Below are positions 24,820 through 32,783 of a stretch of 64,000 nucleotides of DNA, in pieces; the stretch's first letter is position 1, and each line of letters starts with the position of its first letter. The stretch comes from Streptomyces nojiriensis (GTDB lineage: Bacteria; Actinomycetota; Actinomycetes; Streptomycetales; Streptomycetaceae), in NCBI RefSeq assembly GCF_017639205.1, contig NZ_CP071139.1, positions 496,001 through 560,000 of the forward strand, written 5' to 3'. The notes under the pieces were generated by a model. That model saw nothing but the letters and a program-made list of their open reading frames with translations. It searched no databases and was not told where the DNA came from. Position numbers and translations under genes: made by a program.

Positions 24820-26154
24820 ATGGCTGACACCATGACCGCCGCCCGCGGCGCCGCCGACGGGCGGCGCCGGGCCCAGCGCAGAAAACGCCGCCTCGCGATC
24901 GTCTTCGTCCTGCCCGCCCTGCTGCTGCTCGGCGCGCTGGTCGTCTACCCGGTCCTCTTCTCCTTCGGCCGCAGCCTCTTCGACGCCGACGGCGACCGGT
25001 TCGTAGGAGCCGCCAACTACGCGGCGATCGTGCAGGACCGGGCCACCCTCAAGGCGATCCGCAACAGCGCACTCTGGGTCGTCGTCGCCCCGACCCTGCT
25101 GACCGGACTCGGGCTGATGCTCGCCGTGCTCACTGAGAAGGTGCGCTGGGCGACCGCGTTCAAACTCGTGCTCTTCCTGCCGATGGCCGTGTCGTTCCTC
25201 GCCGCGGGCATCATCTTCCGGCTCGCCTACGAACAGGACCCGGCCCGGGGCGTTCTCAACGCCGCCGTCGTCGGTGTCCACGACAGCTTCGTGGACACCG
25301 CCGCCTATCCGACGGCCCGGGCCCGGGAGGGCCAGGGCCTGACGGGCGGGCCGGGCGGCCCGTACAGCACCGAGGAGGCCGTCCGCCCGGGCCGGTCGGT
25401 CGCTCTCGGCCTCATCGGGGTGGCACCCGACGCGATGCCGGCCGGGGCGAAGGCCGCGGCCCCGGCGGCGGACCGGCCGGACACCGTCGGGGGTGTCGTC
25501 TACTTCGACTTCGCCCCCGGCGGCGCCGGTACCCCGGGCCGGATCGACCCGGGCGAGAGCGGGCTGCCCGGCATGACGGTCGAGGCGGTACGGGACGGCC
25601 GGGTGGCCGCCACCGCCGTCACGGCCGAGGACGGGTCGTTCCGCTTCACCGGGCTGGCCGACGGCCCGTACACCGTCAGGCTGCCCGCGGCCAACTTCGC
25701 GGCCCCGTACCAGGGGGTGAACTGGCTCGGACCGGCGCTGGTGACACCGGCCATCATCGGCGCCTACCTGTGGGTGTGGACCGGCTTCGCGATGGTCCTG
25801 ATCGGCGCCGGCCTCGCGGCCATCCCGCGGGACGCCCTGGAGGCGGCCCGGATGGACGGCGCCTCCGAGGGCCAGATCTTCCGCAAGATCACCGTGCCGC
25901 TGCTCGCTCCGGTGCTCACCGTCGTCTTCGTGACCCTGGTGATCAACGTGATGAAGGTCTTCGACCTCGTCTACATCATCGCGCCCGGACCGGTCCAGGA
26001 GGAGGCGAACGTGCTGGCCACCCGCATGTGGCTGGTCTCCTTCGGCGGCGGCAACGACCAGGGGCTCGGCAGCGCGCTCAGCGTGGTGCTCCTCCTGCTC
26101 GTCGTCCCGGCGATGGTCTTCAACATCCGGCGCTTCCGAAGGAGTGGAGCATGA
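24820..26154 (+). CDS. Sugar ABC permease with inserted extracellular domain
   Basis: A 444-aa permease of the MalF/AglF type. Residues 20-150 hold the first helices. The last third is normal, including the EAA loop LEAARMDGASEGQIFRKITVPLL. Between them, residues about 155-295 are an extracytoplasmic insertion without helices; its second half (about 222-292: GVVYFDFAPG, DPGESGLPGMTVEA, DGSFRFTGLADGPYTVRLP) reads like an SdrD-B/carboxypeptidase-regulatory Ig-like domain. It sits where E. coli MalF has its P2 loop, which contacts the binding protein, but looks unrelated in fold. Ten bases after the binding-protein gene and overlapping the next permease (ATGA). Confidence 0.9.
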   Translation: MADTMTAARGAADGRRRAQRRKRRLAIVFVLPALLLLGALVVYPVLFSFGRSLFDADGDRFVGAANYAAIVQDRATLKAIRNSALWVVVAPTLLTGLGLMLAVLTEKVRWATAFKLVLFLPMAVSFLAAGIIFRLAYEQDPARGVLNAAVVGVHDSFVDTAAYPTARAREGQGLTGGPGGPYSTEEAVRPGRSVALGLIGVAPDAMPAGAKAAAPAADRPDTVGGVVYFDFAPGGAGTPGRIDPGESGLPGMTVEAVRDGRVAATAVTAEDGSFRFTGLADGPYTVRLPAANFAAPYQGVNWLGPALVTPAIIGAYLWVWTGFAMVLIGAGLAAIPRDALEAARMDGASEGQIFRKITVPLLAPVLTVVFVTLVINVMKVFDLVYIIAPGPVQEEANVLATRMWLVSFGGGNDQGLGSALSVVLLLLVVPAMVFNIRRFRRSGA

Positions 26155-27101
26155 GCGGCCGCGGCACCATCGAGCGACGACCGTCCCGGCGGACGACGGC
26201 GGTCCGCTCCGTCCCCGGCCCGCCGGCGAAGGGGCCCGCGCACGGACCAGGGCGCCGGCGCGGGAAGCGGCTGTCGCGCCTGCTGAGCAACTCCCTCGTC
26301 CAGGGCGCGCTGATGCTGGTCGCCCTGGTGTGGATCACCCCGCTGGCGGGCCTGCTCATCTCCTCCGTGCGTTCCGAGGGGGACAACGCCGCCGACGGCT
26401 GGTGGACCGCGCTCACCGACCCGTCCCAGCTGTCCCTGGACAACTACTCGGCCCTGCTGAAGGACTCCGGTATGGCGGCGGCCTTCGGGAACACCGTCCT
26501 GATCTCCGTGCCCACCACCGCCCTGGTGGTCGCCATCGCGGCACTCGCCGGATACGCCTTCGCGTGGCTGGAGTTCCCCGGCCGGGACGCCGTCTTCCTG
26601 GTGGTCGTCGGACTGCTCGTGGTACCCGTACAGATCGGGCTGCTGCCCGTGGCCAAACTCTTCGGCGCGGTGGGGCTGTTCGGCACGGTCGCGGGCGTGG
26701 TCCTCTTCCACGTCGCCTACGGGCTGCCGTTCGCGATCTTCCTGCTGCGCAACTACTTCGCCGAGATACCGCGCGAGATGCTGGAAGCCGCCCGGATGGA
26801 CGGCGGCAGCGAGTGGCGGATCTTCTCGCGGCTGGTGCTGCCGCTCGGCCGCCCGGCCATCGCGAGCCTGGCCATCTTCCAGTTCCTCTGGGTCTGGAAC
26901 GACATGCTCGTGGCGCTGCTCTTCGCGGACAGCGGGTCCCAGCCGCTCACGGTCGCGCTGCAGTCCCAGATGCGGCAGTTCGGGAGCAACATCGGCGTCC
27001 TCGCGCCCGGGGCGTTCCTGTCCCTGGTGGTCCCGCTGATCGTCTTCTTCGCCTTCCAGCGGCACTTCGTCCAGGGGGTGATGGCGGGCTCGGTGAAGTG
27101 A
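26151..27101 (+). CDS. Sugar ABC permease (MalG/AglG type)
   Basis: A 316-aa permease. A basic, disordered N-terminus of about 45 residues is followed by six helices and the EAA loop MLEAARMDGGSEWRIFSRLVLP. ATG overlaps the stop of the first permease gene by four bases, with AAGGAGTGG upstream. No ATPase gene accompanies the operon, which is normal in Streptomyces because the shared ATPase MsiK energises several sugar importers (established for other sugars; assumed here). Confidence 0.93.
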   Translation: MSGRGTIERRPSRRTTAVRSVPGPPAKGPAHGPGRRRGKRLSRLLSNSLVQGALMLVALVWITPLAGLLISSVRSEGDNAADGWWTALTDPSQLSLDNYSALLKDSGMAAAFGNTVLISVPTTALVVAIAALAGYAFAWLEFPGRDAVFLVVVGLLVVPVQIGLLPVAKLFGAVGLFGTVAGVVLFHVAYGLPFAIFLLRNYFAEIPREMLEAARMDGGSEWRIFSRLVLPLGRPAIASLAIFQFLWVWNDMLVALLFADSGSQPLTVALQSQMRQFGSNIGVLAPGAFLSLVVPLIVFFAFQRHFVQGVMAGSVK

Positions 27102-27138
27102 CCGCCACCATCCCGCCGGAGCGGATCCCGTGCCGGAA

Positions 27139-28353
27139 TCAGGGGGTGGGAACGGGCCAGGGAACGTCGGTGGCCACCGTGGCGGTGTAGTCGACGCCCG
27201 GCACGGCGAAGCCGTACAGGCGCTGGACCTCGGTGTGGAACCAGTCGAGGTCGGCGAGAGCGGCGATGGTGTCGGTCGTGGCGGCCTCCCAGCGCCCGGC
27301 GACGGCCGCCTGGACGTCGTCGGTGAGTTCCCAGGTGTCCAGGCGGACCCGGCCTTCGTCGTCCAGGGCGAGCGGCGCCGTACCGGTGAGCTGGTCCCAC
27401 AGGGCGGCGAGCTGCTGCACCGGCGGGACCAGGTCCGCTCCGAGGACGCCGCGCAGCAGCCCGGTGTACAGGGCGATGCCGGGGATGGCGGTGGAGGACT
27501 GGGTGACGGCGGCGCCGTTGACGGAGGTCACGGCCCGCCCGCCGAGCGTCGTGCCGAGCCGCTCGTTCAGAGTGCGGGCGGTGGCCTCCAGGTGGGCCTT
27601 GGCCGCGCCGATGGTGCCCTGCCGGTAGATGGCCGCGGTCAGCGGCGAGCCGATGTACGACAGCGCGGCGGTGGCGAAGCCCTCGCCGAGCAGTCCGCGG
27701 CCGGCCAGGTGGTCGATCCAGCGTTCCCAGTCCGCCCCGCCCATCACGGCCACGGTCTGCTCGACGTCATCGCCCTCGGCCGGCCCGGTCTCGACCTCGC
27801 GTACCGCGGGCACGCCCCGGTCGTCGAAGACGAGGGTCTTGGTGCGGTTCGCCCGGCCGATCGGCTTGAGGACGGAGGCGTGGGTGGTGCCGGTGTCGGG
27901 GTCGGTGCGCCTCGGCGCGGCGACCGAGTAGATCAGGTAGTCCAGCCGGCCGCCGAAACGCTGCTCGATGAGGTCGGCGACCTCGTTCTTCATGGTGTCG
28001 GAGAACGCGTCGCCGTTGAGGAAGACCAGATCCCGACCGGCGGTACGGGCGAGGTCGGCGGTGGCCGCGGTGCGGTACCAGCCGGCCGTGGCGGTACGCC
28101 GTTCGGTGGGGGCCTTCTCGAAGGAGACCGCGATGCCGCGCACACCGGCGCGCTTGAGTCCGGCGACCGTGGCCGCCAGGCCGTAGCCGGCCGAGGAGCC
28201 GATGATCAGGGCCACCGGTCCGGCCCCCTCCGGCAGCTCGGCGGGGTCGGGGCAGTCCTGCCACATGTCGGCCACCAGCCGCTCGCAGCCCGCCGGGTGG
28301 GAGTCGAGGAAGAGAAATCCCCGGTTGCGGGGGGTGAGAACGCGCTTGCTCAT
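27139..28353 (-). CDS. fabV: Trans-2-enoyl-ACP/CoA reductase FabV
   Basis: A 404-aa enoyl reductase of the FabV family. The cofactor loop GSSAGYG is at residues 52-58 and the active-site pair Y243-x8-K252, diagnostic of FabV, is present within YRQGTIGAAK. Full family length. It reduces trans-2-enoyl thioesters with NAD(P)H in fatty-acid synthesis, and FabV enzymes are typically insensitive to triclosan. AAGGA lies before the ATG. A MITE-like element starts only 27 bases upstream of the start codon, so the promoter is either inside or beyond the element. Confidence 0.93.
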   Translation of the reverse strand: MSKRVLTPRNRGFLFLDSHPAGCERLVADMWQDCPDPAELPEGAGPVALIIGSSAGYGLAATVAGLKRAGVRGIAVSFEKAPTERRTATAGWYRTAATADLARTAGRDLVFLNGDAFSDTMKNEVADLIEQRFGGRLDYLIYSVAAPRRTDPDTGTTHASVLKPIGRANRTKTLVFDDRGVPAVREVETGPAEGDDVEQTVAVMGGADWERWIDHLAGRGLLGEGFATAALSYIGSPLTAAIYRQGTIGAAKAHLEATARTLNERLGTTLGGRAVTSVNGAAVTQSSTAIPGIALYTGLLRGVLGADLVPPVQQLAALWDQLTGTAPLALDDEGRVRLDTWELTDDVQAAVAGRWEAATTDTIAALADLDWFHTEVQRLYGFAVPGVDYTATVATDVPWPVPTP

Positions 28354-28379
28354 GCTTGCAGTCCTTGGGTCGGTCGGGC

Positions 28380-28600
28380 CTAGGCCGTCTCTTTCGGATC
28401 TTGTCGGATGAGCCCGGGTCGTCCGGTGCGGTGCATCTCCCCCAGCTACCGCTGGGAGGTGCCCCCGGGCGGAGGGGCGCTCGTGTACTGGACGTACTCG
28501 AGTGCCCCGACAACCTGGGGGTCCCCCCGGACGGAGTCTGGGGGATGAGGTGCCGTGCCGGGCGGGCCGGGCCCGGCAAGATCCGGAAGAGACGGCCTAG
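28380..28600. mobile_element. MITE-like element, copy 1
   Basis: 221 bases bounded by 28-bp terminal inverted repeats (28380-28407 and 28573-28600) differing at two positions; core CCGTCTCTTTCGGATCTTG. Both ends read CTAG, which may be a duplicated palindromic target. No transposase frame fits inside. Internal sequence around 28478-28510 is shared with the copy at 42456. Non-autonomous, presumably moved by a transposase recognising these ends elsewhere in the genome. Confidence 0.8.
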
Positions 28601-28702
28601 GAGGCGGCGACCGGCCGGGCCGCCACGTCCCGTCAGTCTGCGACAGGACGGACACGGACGGTGGCCCCACCGGAGACAAGGATCGCAAGTGGATCTTGGA
28701 GT

Positions 28703-28747
28703 GTTCCGCCACTTCCGCTACTTCCGCTGCTTCCGCTGCTTCCGGCA
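28703..28747. repeat. Five tandem 9-bp units
   Basis: CTTCCGCTG-type units in a row (28703-28711, then four more to 28747), in the gene-free stretch between the MITE and the end of the dehydrogenase gene. No spacers, so not CRISPR. No coding frame with a start uses it. Confidence 0.7.
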
Positions 28748-28796
28748 GAGCGGGAAGGGGCCCATGAGCTCGGGGCGGGCGAACTCGCCGTGGCTC

Positions 28797-28835
28797 GCCG
28801 GGTTCCAGGACGGCGGCCCCGGCCTGGAACCCGGC
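28797..28835 (-). terminator. Hairpin terminator of the dehydrogenase gene
   Basis: Perfect 13-bp inverted repeat GCCGGGTTCCAGG / complement with a 13-base loop, 74 bases beyond the stop codon at 28909. The rest of 28601-28908 holds only the 9-bp tandem repeat. Confidence 0.7.
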
Positions 28836-28908
28836 GGGCCGTTCGGTGCGCGGCGCGGTGGGCACCAGCTCTCGCGTCGAAGCGCTGCCCCTCCGGTGTG
28901 CCGGACGG

Positions 28909-30150
28909 TCAGTTGGCCGGGGTTTCGCCCTGTTCCCGCATGCCCCACGGGGAGCCGTACCCGGTGAGCAGGTCGAGGAACGGGAGCGGCGGCAGGGCCT
29001 CGGGACCCAGGACGCCGGGCTGCGACCAGACGCCGGTGGCCAGGAGTTCGAGGGCCACCACCGGGTTGACGGCGGTCTGCCAGACGACGGCCTGGGAGCC
29101 GTACTCGCGCATGGACCACTGGTTGTCGACCACGTGGTAGAGGTAGACCTCGCGGGGCAGACCGTCCTTGGTGCCCTTGACCCAGGTGCCGGCGCACGTC
29201 TTTCCGGTCATCCGGTCCCCGAGCGTCGCCGGGTCGGGCAGGCAGGCGGCGACCACGTCGCGGGGTGAGACCCGGACCTCGCTGCCGTCCTCACCGCGGA
29301 CCGCGACCCGTGCGGTGGAGTCCAGGCCGAGGGCGTGGAGGGTCTTGAGCTTGCCGATGAAGTCGTCGCCGAGGCCGTACTTGAAGGTGACCCGGCGGGC
29401 CCCGACCCAGCGCGGGACGAGGAGCACCTCCTCGTGTTCGACGTTGACGCACTCGACGGGGCCGATGCCCTCCGGGAAGTCGAAGACCTCGGGCTCGCTG
29501 AACGGCTCGGTGGTGAACCAGCCGCGCTCGCGCTCGTAGACCACGGGCGGGTTCAGGCACTCCTCGATCGTCGTCCAGATGTTGAAGGACGGGGCGAAGT
29601 CGTAGCCCTCGACGGCCAGGTTCGCTCCGTCGCGGATGCCGATCTCCTCGATGTCGTCGAAGAGGTGGTCGGCGGCGTAGCGGGCGAAGACGTCGGAGAG
29701 TCCGGGCTCGACGCCCATGCCGACGAGGGCGAGGCGGCCCGACTTCTCCCATTCCTCCGCCCGTTCGAACTGCTCGTCGCCGAGCTTCACGCCGCATTCG
29801 CTGTGCGGGTGGTCGGGGTGCGGGCGGGAGAGGGACATGGCCATGTCGAGGTAGTGGCTGCCCGCCGCGAGCGCGGCGTTGAACAGGGGCATCACGAAGC
29901 GCGGGTCGGTGGCGTTCATCAGGACGTCGCATCCGCGCTCGGTGAGCAGCCGGGTGACCGCCTCCTCGTCGGAGGCGTCGACTCGGCAGGCGCTGAACCG
30001 CTGCTCGTCGCCGCCCAGGGCCGCGACGGCGGCCTGGGCGCGGGACAGGTCGTAGTCGGCGACGACGAAGTGGTCGAAGAAGTCGCGGCGGGCGGCGATC
30101 TTGGTGATCGCGCTCCCGACACCGCCGGCACCCACAAGCAGAACACGCAT
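28909..30150 (-). CDS. Saccharopine dehydrogenase family protein
   Basis: A 413-aa oxidoreductase. Rossmann fingerprint GAGGVGSA is at residues 7-14, followed by VADYDLSRA and the conserved segment DVLMNATDPRFVMPLF. The catalytic domain follows from about residue 130 (YLDMAMSL, GVEPGLSDVFARYA). Relatives act as saccharopine, lysine-6- or carboxynorspermidine dehydrogenases; the reaction here is most likely in lysine or polyamine metabolism (inference). AAGGA before the ATG. Divergent from a TetR gene, and its upstream region carries the same 21-bp site as the amino-acid permease gene, so the three form one regulon. Confidence 0.87.
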   Translation of the reverse strand: MRVLLVGAGGVGSAITKIAARRDFFDHFVVADYDLSRAQAAVAALGGDEQRFSACRVDASDEEAVTRLLTERGCDVLMNATDPRFVMPLFNAALAAGSHYLDMAMSLSRPHPDHPHSECGVKLGDEQFERAEEWEKSGRLALVGMGVEPGLSDVFARYAADHLFDDIEEIGIRDGANLAVEGYDFAPSFNIWTTIEECLNPPVVYERERGWFTTEPFSEPEVFDFPEGIGPVECVNVEHEEVLLVPRWVGARRVTFKYGLGDDFIGKLKTLHALGLDSTARVAVRGEDGSEVRVSPRDVVAACLPDPATLGDRMTGKTCAGTWVKGTKDGLPREVYLYHVVDNQWSMREYGSQAVVWQTAVNPVVALELLATGVWSQPGVLGPEALPPLPFLDLLTGYGSPWGMREQGETPAN

Positions 30151-30216
30151 GGCGAGGTCCTTTCTCGGTGAGGCGTGCGCCTCAGGGGGCTGATGGAACC
30201 GTTCCGTCCGAGTTAA

Positions 30217-30237
30217 GGTCAATGGTGTTGGCATAAG
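30217..30237. promoter_or_regulatory. 21-bp operator/promoter site, copy 1
   Basis: GGTCAATGGTGTTGGCATAA plus G. Read toward the dehydrogenase gene (minus strand) it is CTTATGCCAACACCATTGAC plus C and supplies a TTGACC -35-like hexamer. An exact copy, pointing toward the permease gene, is at 31035-31055. Likely binding site of the adjacent TetR protein. Confidence 0.75.
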
Positions 30238-30254
30238 GATGGACGGAGGCGGCG

Positions 30255-31016
30255 ATGGCGAAGGACGTGGTCCCGGAGGAGGCCCGCAGGCGGCGGCGCC
30301 CGACCCGGCAGGGGACGGTGCTCTCCGAGCGGCTGATCGTCGAGACGGCCCTGCGGATGGTGCGCGAGCACGGCAGCGCGGGCCTGTCCGCCCGGCGGCT
30401 GGGCGCCGCTCTGGGTGCGGATCCCAGCACCCTGTACCGGTACTTCGACGGCATGGACGGGCTGACCCTGGCCATCGGCGAGGAGCTGATCGGCCGGGCG
30501 CTCGACGGCTGGGTGCCCACCGGGCGGTGGCGCGAGGACCTGCGCTCACTCGGGCTGCGCATCCACGGTGCCTACCTCGCTCACCCGCAGGCCGCGCTGC
30601 TGACCGCGAGCCGGGTGAGCGGCCGGCCGCGCGAGATCGCGGCCGACGAGGCGATCCTCGGCAGCCTGCGCGGCGCGGGCTTCGCGGACGTGGACGCCGT
30701 ACGGATCTACCACGCCTACATCGACCAGGCCCTGGCCTTCGCGGCGCTCGACGCGGGGCCCCTCGCGCTGACGGACAAGGCCCGCGAGTCGGACGAGGAG
30801 CGGTGGGAGTCGACGTACGCCAGGCTGCCGGCCGACGCGTACCCGAACATCGCGGCCACCGCGGGACTGCTGGCCGCCCGGATGCCCCACAGCGCGTACC
30901 CGGTCGCGCTGGAGATGCTGCTGGACACCGCCGAGCGGCAGCTCGCGGACGCGGCGGGGGCCGGGGGCGGGGGCGCGGCGGGGGCCGGGGGCGGGGGCGC
31001 GGCGGGGCGCGCCTGA
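30255..31016 (+). CDS. TetR-family regulator
   Basis: A 253-aa repressor. A basic N-terminal arm is followed by the TetR HTH (about 24-70: ALRMVREHGSAGLSARRLGAALGADPSTLYRYF) and a helical ligand-binding domain. The C-terminus ends in a low-complexity AGAGGGGAAG tail encoded by a 24-bp tandem repeat. GGACGGAGG precedes the ATG. It is divergent from the saccharopine-dehydrogenase-family gene and upstream of the permease gene; the exact 21-bp repeat on both sides marks its probable targets. Confidence 0.9.
   Translation: MAKDVVPEEARRRRRPTRQGTVLSERLIVETALRMVREHGSAGLSARRLGAALGADPSTLYRYFDGMDGLTLAIGEELIGRALDGWVPTGRWREDLRSLGLRIHGAYLAHPQAALLTASRVSGRPREIAADEAILGSLRGAGFADVDAVRIYHAYIDQALAFAALDAGPLALTDKARESDEERWESTYARLPADAYPNIAATAGLLAARMPHSAYPVALEMLLDTAERQLADAAGAGGGGAAGAGGGGAAGRA
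30951..31008 (+). repeat. 24-bp tandem repeat at the end of the TetR gene
   Basis: Two exact 24-bp units (30951-30974, 30975-30998) and a partial third, encoding AAGAGGGG twice. Pure G/C composition; length may vary among strains without changing the frame. Confidence 0.8.
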
Positions 31017-31034
31017 CCGGGCCTCCCGGGCAGG

Positions 31035-31055
31035 CTTATGCCAACACCATTGACC
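31035..31055 (+). promoter_or_regulatory. 21-bp operator/promoter site, copy 2
   Basis: CTTATGCCAACACCATTGAC plus C, the exact reverse complement of 30217-30237. It lies 66 bases before the permease start codon and, as at copy 1, ends in TTGACC oriented toward the gene it precedes. Confidence 0.75.
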
Positions 31056-31121
31056 CCCTGTGCGGAGCCCGGGTTTCCTCATCGCATTCACGCCCCGTTC
31101 ACAGTGCACCAGTGAGGGACC

Positions 31122-32678
31122 ATGGTCGAAGACACCCCGCGGACGCCCGCCGCCACCGCCACGCTCAGACCGAACGCGATCGGGTTCGTCGACGCCCTCG
31201 CCATCGGGCTGAACGCGACCTCGCCGGCGTACTCCCTCGCCGCCGTGATCGGGCCGATCGTCGCCCTGGTCGGCGTCCACGCCCCCGGGGTGATGCTCGC
31301 GTCGTTCGTTCCGATGGTGCTCATCGCATCCGCTTTCTACTACCTGAACCGGGCCGACCCCGACTGCGGCACGACCTTTTCGTGGGTGACGCGCGCACTG
31401 GGTCCCACGACCGGCTGGCTGGGCGGCTGGGCGATCACCATGACCGGCGTGCTGGTGGTCGGCTCGCTCGCCGACGTCGCCGTCAACTTCGGCCTGCTGG
31501 CCGTCGGTCTGGACGGCTGGGCCGGCAACACGCTGATCCGCCAGGCGCTCACCGTGCTGGTGATCGTGACGATGGCGGCGCTGTGCGTCCGGGACACCCA
31601 GGCCGCGGCCCGTCTGCAGAACGTCCTCGTACTGCTGCAGACCGTCTGCCTGTTCGTCTTCGCGGCCGTCGCCCTGTACCGGGTCTATGCCGGAACCGGC
31701 TCCCTCGGCGCGCTGCGCCCCTCCGTCGGCTGGCTCGACCCGTTCGGAGCGGGGAGCACGGCGCTGACCGGCGGGCTGCTCCTCGGTGTCTTCGTCTACT
31801 GGGGCTGGGAGTCGGCCGTCAATCTCACGGAGGAGACGAAGGACCCCTCCTCCGCCCCGGGCCGGGCCGGCCTCTGGTCGACCGTGGTCCTGCTGGCCAC
31901 CTATGTCTCCGTGGCCTTCGCGGTGGTCGCGTTCGCCGGCACCGGCTATCTCGCCGCGCACGCCGACGACGAGGAGGCCGTCTTCGCCTCCCTGGCCCGC
32001 GAGGCCCTCGGCGGCTGGGACTGGATCGTCCTGCTCGCCGTCGCCACCTCGGCGCTCGCCTCGACCCAGACGACGATCATCCCGGCCTCCCGCACCGCGC
32101 TGTCCATGGCGCGCAGGCACGCCCTTCCCCGCCGGTTCGGTCTGATCCACGACCGGTACCGCACCCCCGCCGTCGGCACCTGGTGGGTCGCCGGCACGGC
32201 CACCGTCTGGTACCTGTTCATCCACCTGATCAGCGAGAACGCGCTCGCCGACTCGCTGACGGCCCTCTCCCTGCTGATCGCCTTCTACTACGCCCTCACC
32301 GGTATCGCCTGCGCGGTCTACCACCGGCGCCTGCTGACCGCGGGGGTGCGCGAGTTCCTGTTCATCGGCGCCGGCCCGCTCATCGGAGCGGGGATGCTGA
32401 TCTGGCTGCTCGTCGAGGCGGTCGTCGACATGGCGGACCCGGCCAACTCCTCCGGCGGGACGTCCTGGTTCGGTCTCGGCCCGCCGCTGGTCATCGCCCT
32501 GGGCCTGAGCCTCGCAGGGCTGCTGGTGATGCTCGCCCGGCGCGCGGCGTCCGGGGCGTTCTGGGCGGAGCGCCCGACCGTCCACGAAGGCACGGCCGTC
32601 GACGAAGGCCCGGCGGACCTGCCCGACAGCTCGGCGGACGCCGCGGCGAGGGCGGCGGAGCCCGCGGCACGGGGATGA
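31122..32678 (+). CDS. APC-superfamily amino-acid permease
   Basis: A 518-aa transporter with about 12 to 13 helices. The N-terminal IGLNATSPAYSLAAVIGPI is the substrate-binding unwound helix of APC permeases, and EETKDPSSAPGRAGLWSTV is the conserved loop. The C-terminal 40 residues are acidic and Ala-rich. Likely imports an amino acid or polyamine that the regulated dehydrogenase degrades (inference from the shared 21-bp site). Confidence 0.9.
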   Translation: MVEDTPRTPAATATLRPNAIGFVDALAIGLNATSPAYSLAAVIGPIVALVGVHAPGVMLASFVPMVLIASAFYYLNRADPDCGTTFSWVTRALGPTTGWLGGWAITMTGVLVVGSLADVAVNFGLLAVGLDGWAGNTLIRQALTVLVIVTMAALCVRDTQAAARLQNVLVLLQTVCLFVFAAVALYRVYAGTGSLGALRPSVGWLDPFGAGSTALTGGLLLGVFVYWGWESAVNLTEETKDPSSAPGRAGLWSTVVLLATYVSVAFAVVAFAGTGYLAAHADDEEAVFASLAREALGGWDWIVLLAVATSALASTQTTIIPASRTALSMARRHALPRRFGLIHDRYRTPAVGTWWVAGTATVWYLFIHLISENALADSLTALSLLIAFYYALTGIACAVYHRRLLTAGVREFLFIGAGPLIGAGMLIWLLVEAVVDMADPANSSGGTSWFGLGPPLVIALGLSLAGLLVMLARRAASGAFWAERPTVHEGTAVDEGPADLPDSSADAAARAAEPAARG

Positions 32679-32685
32679 ACGCGCG

Positions 32686-32720
32686 GTGGGCGTGCGGGCC
32701 TTGACGGCCCGCACGCCCAC
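32686..32720 (+). terminator. Hairpin terminator after the permease gene
   Basis: Perfect 15-bp stem (32686-32700 with 32706-32720) and a TTGAC loop, 7 bases after the stop codon. It separates the permease gene from the DNA ligase gene. Confidence 0.9.
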
Positions 32721-32783
32721 GGGGAGGGGCCGGCGGTGAGCGGCCCGGGGCGATTGTCAGTGGCTCGCGAGAGGATCACTCCC

